From: Rhizomucor pusillus
Lineage: Eukaryota > Mucoromycota > Mucoromycetes > Mucorales > Lichtheimiaceae
Length of the DNA stretch: 64,000 nt
Reading direction: 5' to 3'
NCBI GenBank assembly: GCA_900175165.2
Contig: FWWN02000703.1
Coordinates: forward strand, 62,001-126,000
Shown here: positions 57,978-64,000 of the stretch, in pieces
Position numbering within the stretch: position 1 is the first letter of the stretch
Layout of the letters: every line of letters starts with the position of its first letter
Notes under the pieces: model-generated
What the model was told of the DNA's origin: nothing
Seen by the model: the letters and a program-made list of their open reading frames with translations, nothing else
The model's database searches: none
Program-made: the position numbers and the translations under genes

Positions 57978-60043
57978 TTACTGGTACTCGGGATTCAACT
58001 CAAGCAGACGGACATCTGATCCCTCTGTGGTGATGTGACGAGCTACCTTCTTCAACAGACTGGTTACGATTCCTCTGTTCTGCTCGTTCTTCTTGATACG
58101 CTTTCTGAAATGAAGCAGGAACTCTTTGGTCGTGAGACGCTTGCCTCGCAAGACCGCAATCACCTCCTCCTCAGTAATCAAGTCGCCCTCGCTGTTAGGT
58201 CTTGTCTTCTTGACATTTCGAGTATCCTCTTCTTCAAAAGATCGCTTCTTCACGTTAGAATGAGCCGAAGGCGTCGTGATAGGTCTTGTCTTCTTGACGT
58301 TTCGTGTATCCTCTTCTTCAAAAGGTCGCTTCTTTACGTTAGGATGACCCGAAGGCGTCGTGATAGGTCTGGACATGGCTTCCTTGGTTGGTTTGACCCT
58401 CTTTGGAGTCAGAACAGGTCTCTGCTGCTGTTGTGGCAATGGCTTGCGTTGTTTCAAGCTTGTTAGTGGGTTTGGCTTCTTGGGTTCTGGCACAGAGCTT
58501 TCAAATTCCTTCAAAGGCTCTTTTTCTTCTTCTGACTCGACTTCATCCTGCTATGAGATGATAAGCAACCAAAATTTTCTTTGAATGTCTTAAGTGTCTT
58601 ACAGAAGATGCATATGGGTCACGTTCTTCGTCGTCACTCTCGTAATCCTCGTTCTTTTCCAGATCGCGCACGAGTTTTCTAATCTGTTTGCCTTCAGATG
58701 TCAGCTTGAATTCCTTGTCACCAAACAAATCCTCTTCATCCTCGTCTTCGACTTGGTCGTTTTCATCGCCTATACCGCGTCCAAAGTTTCTGTTTTCGCG
58801 TTTGATGCGTTCCTATCGAATAATTTGAGTGTTAAATACACCATTCCAGTTAAACCATCTATGTGTTTCTTACTTTGCTATCTTTGATTTCATCATCCTC
58901 AAACTCAAATTCGCCACCACCTTCTTCGTCGTCTTGGAAATCCTCGTCAAAGTCCAATTCATCCATATCGTCATCGTGAGTAGCTTTCTTTCGAGCTTTT
59001 ATGCCTTCCTCCTCATCCTGGTCTCGATTCGTTCTTTTCTTTGCTGCTTCTTTCATTTTTTCTTGTTCTTCCTTCTCAATAAGTTCCTTGTTTCGCTTCA
59101 ACATCATCCATCGATCTTGATCTTTCTTTTGCTGCCTCTTCATCTGAATTGCGAGAAAGTTGATTGGATGTAAACATAAATGCCACACAAAATTTTGCTT
59201 CCTTTCTTACCTGTTCTTCAGCTTCTTCCAGAGACAGCTGCTTCAATCGTCGCTTTGCTTGGAATGAGTACCATTTGTTAACTGGAATGTATTGGAAATC
59301 ATTCGCCTTAAAGTTTACGTGAGCCCAAAGATTCTCTAAATCTAGAAAGCGCCTGTAGTTTTCTCTCTTACCCGTAGCGCAAACAATGCATAGTGTGACT
59401 GACGGCCCCCTTCGTAGTTGCCAATGAAACTGTTCTGTTGATCATAATCCTCCAATATCCAGGGTTTTCCTTCTTTCTCTCGTAGCTCACGGGTATCGTC
59501 TTTGGCGATAAAGATTTGTTTTGTTCGTTTCTTGAATAACATTTGCTTGTTACGTGTAGCACCACCCATGGGTGCAATCAGTGAAGTATCGGCGCCAGTC
59601 TTGGGACCATGCTGTTGCTGTTGCTGTTGCTGCTGCTGTTGTTGTGATTGCTGTGACTGACCTTTAGAGCTAGAAGGACCGGCTGCAGGTGACGAACCTC
59701 CTGACTGATCGCTTGGTGATTGCCGAAGGACGGGTGACTGATGCGCATCTTTTCGATGCAATTTGACAGGCCGCGTGAATTCTGCAAATTTGACGGGAGT
59801 GAATGTTTTGAAGTTCATGATATGAAATAGACCTTGTTTCTTGGTCGATCGCAGCGGGTAATCCTCGTATTTGATTGATGCTTTCTTTGCCTCTTTCTCC
59901 TTCTCTTCCTGTTCCTTTTTGCGTCGAGCTTCCTCGCGAGCCTTAGCAAGTAAGCGGCGTCTCTCTAGCTCTTCAGCCGTTGGCGGTCGAGCCGGCGGTT
60001 GCTTCGGTTTCTTGTTCGCATGCGTTAGGTTGAAGATTCCCAT
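57978..60043 (-). CDS. TFG1: Transcription factor IIF alpha subunit (RAP74/TFG1)
   Basis: A minus-strand gene with several introns. It starts MGIFNLTHANKKPKQPPARP at 60043, with a charged helix (LERRRLLAKAREEARRKKEQ). The dimerisation domain includes EDYPLRSTKKQGLFHIMNFK, then a polyGln insert (about 59609-59645), GKPWILEDYDQQNSFIGNYE and NKWYSFQAKRRLKQLSLEEAE. A long acidic centre follows (DDDMDELDFDEDFQDDEEGG). The C-terminus is the winged-helix domain: LITEEEVIAVLRGKRLTTKE, then LHFRKRIKKNEQN and a terminal LLELNPEYQ. TFIIF escorts RNA polymerase II to promoters. A 28-aa segment is duplicated in tandem before the winged helix. Confidence 0.93.
58197..58364. repeat. 84-bp tandem duplication inside TFIIF alpha
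   Basis: Two adjacent copies, 58197-58280 and 58281-58364, in frame. Each encodes RPITTPS-x-H-x-NVKK followed by FEEEDTRNVKKT. They differ at several positions, so the duplication is not very recent. Confidence 0.92.
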
Positions 60044-61072
60044 GTTGCTAGCAGAGAACGAGTTGAAATGCAGAAATCAATGTTCTAGGCTGATTTAGGG
60101 TCAGCGATTACAGTCGGCCCGTGAATTATTGGACTAGTGATCGAAAGACTTGTTCAGAGTGAGTATCTTGAAGATAGATAGAATAGAACGTTAAGGTGAA
60201 GCGAAATACAGATAGATAAATGTATACCTTGATACTTGTCAAGAGAAAAGCGCCTTTGTGTTGCAAGGTACTCAAGTTAGTAAAGGCGTTCTTTATTCGA
60301 TCCTCGACAGACTATATATACTATTCTAGCTGTGATGGTTATAAGGCTTAAGTCAAGGCAACAGATTTAGAAGTAGGCTTTCATCAAGCTGACAAGTCTA
60401 GAAATGAGGTTTTCACTGAGCTGACTCGACTGGAAGTAAGCCTTAAATCCTGAAATTTAGCCTTTGGAGTTTCTGAACATCAATTGTCTCTTTGTTGGTT
60501 GCTGTCACTGAACGGGTCTAGGTGGTAAAAACAAAACATTCAACCATCCTTCTAATTTTGATACAGTGCTAGGCGTAGGAAAATTACTTTAGTTATTATG
60601 TATTTTTGTAAGAAGTTGAAGTATACAAGCAGTCTAATTTCAGTACCAGTTGCAATAATAATAGTTGACGCGAAAGAAGATTATATTTTTACATGGAAAT
60701 GTGCATATACAGAAAAGGGGGAGGAAATGAAAAGTGGAGGAGGAGCAATGACGATGATGACAATGATGGTTAAAGATAAAGCATACAAGAACGGTGAATG
60801 ATTTGATCTATGCATGTGCGTATGTAAAGTGTTATACAATACAGGTGACAAAAGGTATCGATGCTCATAGGCTGGAACAAAAAGTGCTGTGATGATATGC
60901 ATATACAAGTGTGTGAAGATATTGCCGGCTAGAGTTGTACATAAGATGAAGAATGAGTGGAAGTGTGTGTGGGCAGCCCAGTTGACGAAGGAGATGCCGT
61001 AGTAGGAACAGTAGCGAGAGGGACGGGTAAAGTGCGGGTGAAATGGAGTGAGCCAGTGCGTCGTCTTTAGAA
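60044..61072. other. Intergenic, TFIIF alpha 5' region
   Basis: No gene is recognised. Loosely repeated gctgac...agtaagcct units occur at 60350-60450. A short plus-strand frame at 60598-60801 is not supported. Confidence 0.45.
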
Positions 61073-61753
61073 TCACATTGTCGGGTAATAATAATAGCCG
61101 TATGCAGGAGCCGCGGCGGAGACCGGAGCAAGACAACCTGGGCAGGAGCAGAAATTGCTTGTTGTCGCGTAGTAGTCAATCACGGGGAAGGCGTTCTCCA
61201 ACTTGACAAATTGCTGTTGTTGTTGCTGCATGTCCGGTGTCTGAGGAAAAGGTACAATGGGGCTGTTTTCGGGACTTGCGTTGCTTGCAACCGTGGATAC
61301 AGTGGGTGAAAAGACTGGTGCAGGCTGGAGCGGCTGCTGTTGCTGTTGCTCTTGCTGCTGCTGCTGTTTGGATTGCTTCTCTCGAAGTTGTGTCAAGCGC
61401 TTTTCCAACTTGTTCATATCCTTCTCGAGATGGACCACTTGCAATCCGAGATCGTCGTAGGCAGCCAGGAGTTCTTTTTCCATTTCACAGAGCCTGGTTG
61501 GAGTGCTCAACCGATTCATCGTTTCTTTGCTGTGGTTGTACGCGTGATTCAGGCTGTCAAACATGACAATGACTGTGGCGAGCGCGTCTTGAGTAAATGC
61601 AAGCTCATCTTCAAGACGCTGGATGTTGCTAGGCATTTTCTGCCGCTTCGTGGAAGTGTCACTACTGGTTGTCCTGGCACGCTTGCGTGGGCGTTCGTTG
61701 GAGACCGGTGGAGCTGCGGGCATGTTGATCTCCCATTCAAAGATTTGACTCAT
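61073..61753 (-). CDS. Gln-rich coiled-coil protein, possible transcriptional regulator
   Basis: A single open frame of 226 aa. The N-terminus has two basic patches (RPRKRARTTSS and STKRQKMPS) that look like nuclear localisation signals. They are followed by a helical region LEDELAFTQDALATVIVMFD and a coiled coil (KDMNKLEKRLTQLREKQS) running into a polyGln tract encoded by CAG/CAA repeats. The C-terminus is hydrophobic and Tyr-rich after FCSCPGCLAP. It is not a clear bZIP because the basic part and the heptads are too far apart. Role unknown. Confidence 0.6.
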   Translation of the reverse strand: MSQIFEWEINMPAAPPVSNERPRKRARTTSSDTSTKRQKMPSNIQRLEDELAFTQDALATVIVMFDSLNHAYNHSKETMNRLSTPTRLCEMEKELLAAYDDLGLQVVHLEKDMNKLEKRLTQLREKQSKQQQQQEQQQQQPLQPAPVFSPTVSTVASNASPENSPIVPFPQTPDMQQQQQQFVKLENAFPVIDYYATTSNFCSCPGCLAPVSAAAPAYGYYYYPTM

Positions 61754-63701
61754 TTGGTAGAAAAAAGTAAGAAATCAGAAAAATCGTTGGGTTTGTTTGT
61801 AGTTGCGATGTAGTGAGCTTTATTTATACTTTTGTCCATAGTTATGCACACCACGTTACACAGTATGAGCTAAAAATGGACCACGTTGACATCGATTAAG
61901 GAAGCTGTTCCCGGCTTCCAATTGATCCATCCCCTAGCCCGCTCTTGTCCTTGCGGTTCTCCTAGTTTACTTGCATTTTGTCACTGTACCTTGGCAACCA
62001 CCATTCTCAAGCTTCTTTGTAAAATCGCCACCTCTGCGAGTTCCCTGTTGCACAGTCGACTTTTAAACAAGGCACGCAGGCCACGTTTTCCTTAAAGGTG
62101 CATGCATTGTGCAAATTGATTGGCCCAATCTACTCGGCATTTTGCTCCTTTCGTGCCGAGGTTACTTCACCCTTTTTCCGAAAACTGGGACTCTTGGCGG
62201 ACCGATCTTTTGATCGCGCGCTTTCTATTTTTCACATGCATACGCCAAGCTACATATCACCCTGCATACACTCTGTTGCTCTAGTCAATTGTATTCGCTG
62301 GGGAAATTCAAGCCACTCTTCCAAGCATACCTAGTAGGTCAACGAATTGTGCATGCGAAGAGAGGGGCGGTGGCGACGCCCCAAAAATTGTTCCAAGGGT
62401 CTTGATGTTTGGCACAAAAGTAGCACCATTATAAATTGGATGAGGTGACAAAGCAATTACATCGATGACCACCGTGAATTTTCTAGAAGTTAATATATAT
62501 TGATAAGATTAGCTGCGCGGCGGATATACCTGTGTGTCTGTGTTCACGAGATCCATTTAAATGAACAACAATTGTTATATGCAAGTATACAAGTTTACAA
62601 AGTCCAATACATCCGGCACGAGCACAGACAAATGAGAATTGCAGGGCAAACCAAAAATTTTTCCTGTACTCCCCCCTCCTCGGAAGGAGTTACCAAGTTT
62701 TCTCCGTTCCTGGAAAGGGTGGCTAGTCGTGAAATTGATTGGTTACCGCCACAGCAACGTAGGTTACACGAGTTTACACCACGCTAACTGATGTCTGATG
62801 ATGTAATAGCGCCAAGGTATAGATTATGTAGCAATGAGATGTCCGGCGGCACGCAGCCAGCAGCAACCAACGATCAAGTTTGTTACACACGATGGTGAAT
62901 GATTTCATCATGTCTGTGTGTCAGGGGCTTACAACAAGTGTTTGAAGCATCCCGTGACTCATCGCTACAGTTGCCATATATGAACAGTGCGCCGTCAAAT
63001 GCAGGGCTAACTTTGCCCTTGCATTACAGCGTGTTTCTACACACTAATTGTTACGTACTTGCATCCATCAAAAGCAATTGGCATTTAGTCATGGATCTAA
63101 AGCCATACGAGACGGATCAGTTTTGCTTTAATGTTTGCGCTAGCAAGCTCTGCTTGCGTTATTGTTGGCCGCTTGGATCAATAGCAAGATTTAGTCATTG
63201 CGCCAGTCAGTATTTCCCTACGGCGACCTAGCGCTATACTGTAGATGATAAAATACAAACTTGATGGATGTTGCACATCCGAAGGTCACTGTCAAAGTGG
63301 TTATCACGTTATGGACGCGCTTCTATTTCCAGCTCTGAACGTTCATATCTTGCCATAAATTATGAAGTCGATTGGACGGTACCTATACAGGCTCTATTAT
63401 TGGATTTGATGGCTACTGCCTTGGTTGAATCACGATTCGTACTTGATCGTCATCTGGCGTATCAGAACGTTTTAATATAATTACCCATGGAGAAAAAAAA
63501 CAAAGAGCGTATAAAGTTATAAGAATCCTATTTTTCTTTTTTACTTCTTTACACTGCAGCCGAACATATGTTACAAAGTAATAAGTGGATCGTTCACGGA
63601 GACATCTCCAGGGTAAGGGAAAAAGAAAAAAGAGTAATGCAGTAAGCAGCCGATCAAATGATAAATTGTTCAATGATTTTGAATCGTCTAACAAGATGTG
63701 T
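61754..63701. other. Long gene-poor gap
   Basis: No supported gene. A plus-strand frame at 62899-63231 lacks family features. TATAAAT at about 62430 is the only promoter-like string noted. Confidence 0.45.
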
Positions 63702-64000
63702 TTATGCCTTGGGTTCGTCCAGCATGCGATGGAAGATGGGAATGAGTTGCTGAGCAACGGTGAAGCTGAAGATCAACTTGGGTCCGACCTATATAATCCG
63801 ATCTCGTGTCAGAAAACTGCCAACTTTCTTTTATGCATGAATACATACCACAAGGATCTTGGGAGTCAATCCCTTGAAGAAACCACCGAAACCTTCCTTC
63901 TTGATGAGATCCTTGATAATGTTCAATCCAGACTCGGGGTTCTCAAAGTTACGGTTCTGAATACGGGTCTTGACGACATCAAGAGGAGCAGCGACGGTGA
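63702..64000 (-). CDS. Mitochondrial carrier family (SLC25) protein, 3' end only
   Basis: Two minus-strand exons are visible: beyond 64000 to 63849, and 63788-63702, with a phase-0 GT-AG intron. The first carries the carrier signature of the third repeat, APLDVVKTRIQNR, then ESGLNIIKDLIKKEGFGGFF and KGLTPKILV. The last exon reads VGPKLIFSFTVAQQLIPIFH and ends EPKA. The P-x-D-x-x-K-x-R motif and the following G-x-x-G helix link are diagnostic of SLC25 carriers of the inner mitochondrial membrane. The substrate cannot be assigned from one repeat. Confidence 0.93.

Noticed and set aside
61340..61813. Leu-rich frame opposite the Gln-rich coiled-coil gene
   Set aside because: The antisense of CAG repeats gives poly-Leu; no independent evidence.

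Overview
The window is nuclear DNA from a filamentous fungus, most likely an early-diverging Mucoromycota (Mucorales-type). The evidence is dense protein genes on both strands split by many 50-80 bp spliceosomal introns, short intergenic gaps, a gene of a type I associate with Mucorales-lineage expansions (9456-11626), and relics of Mutator-like and LINE elements. There are no bacterial operons, ribosome binding sites, phage genes or CRISPR arrays.

Layout. 1-8.6 kb holds membrane-trafficking genes: a truncated tetraspanin-like gene, a COPI-associated/TVP15-like protein, PEX11, a divergent TM9SF/EMP70 nonaspanin and a MARVEL-domain protein. 9.4-11.6 kb is the ten-exon lineage-specific gene. 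11.6-14.7 kb is an accessory patch with a near-perfect 194-bp direct duplication and a 1.05-kb Mutator-like element that keeps both terminal inverted repeats, a 9-bp target duplication and a broken transposase. 14.7-38.4 kb holds conserved genes: GPR107/108-like GOST receptor, CCDC90/MCUR1-like coiled-coil protein, mitochondrial enoyl-CoA hydratase, two-domain fasciclin protein, SPT16 (FACT), a UTP8/NOL11-like nucleolar protein, a 3-hydroxyisobutyrate-dehydrogenase-like enzyme, REV3 (DNA polymerase zeta) and ATP synthase epsilon (ATP15).

38.7-46.2 kb holds a Ser/Pro-rich disordered protein followed by a transposon graveyard (LINE reverse transcriptase relic, second Mutator-like relic, orphan ORFs). 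46.2-64 kb returns to conserved genes: MFS transporter, TFIP11/NTR1 G-patch splicing factor, an acidic disordered protein with FDF repeats and a PP1-docking motif, a glutathione S-transferase, tRNA-Asn(GUU), TFIIF alpha, a Gln-rich coiled-coil protein, and the 3' end of a mitochondrial carrier.

The genes do not form one pathway. Functional themes are secretory-pathway membranes, mitochondria (ECHS, ATP15, CCDC90, carrier) and the nucleus (SPT16, REV3, TFIIF, TFIP11, UTP8-like). The least explained items are the 551-aa lineage family, which has a possible nuclease-like motif, the 194-bp duplication, and a small set of probable GC-AG introns with an identical GCAAGT donor. Exon boundaries were inferred by hand from splice consensus and family fit and have not been checked against RNA.
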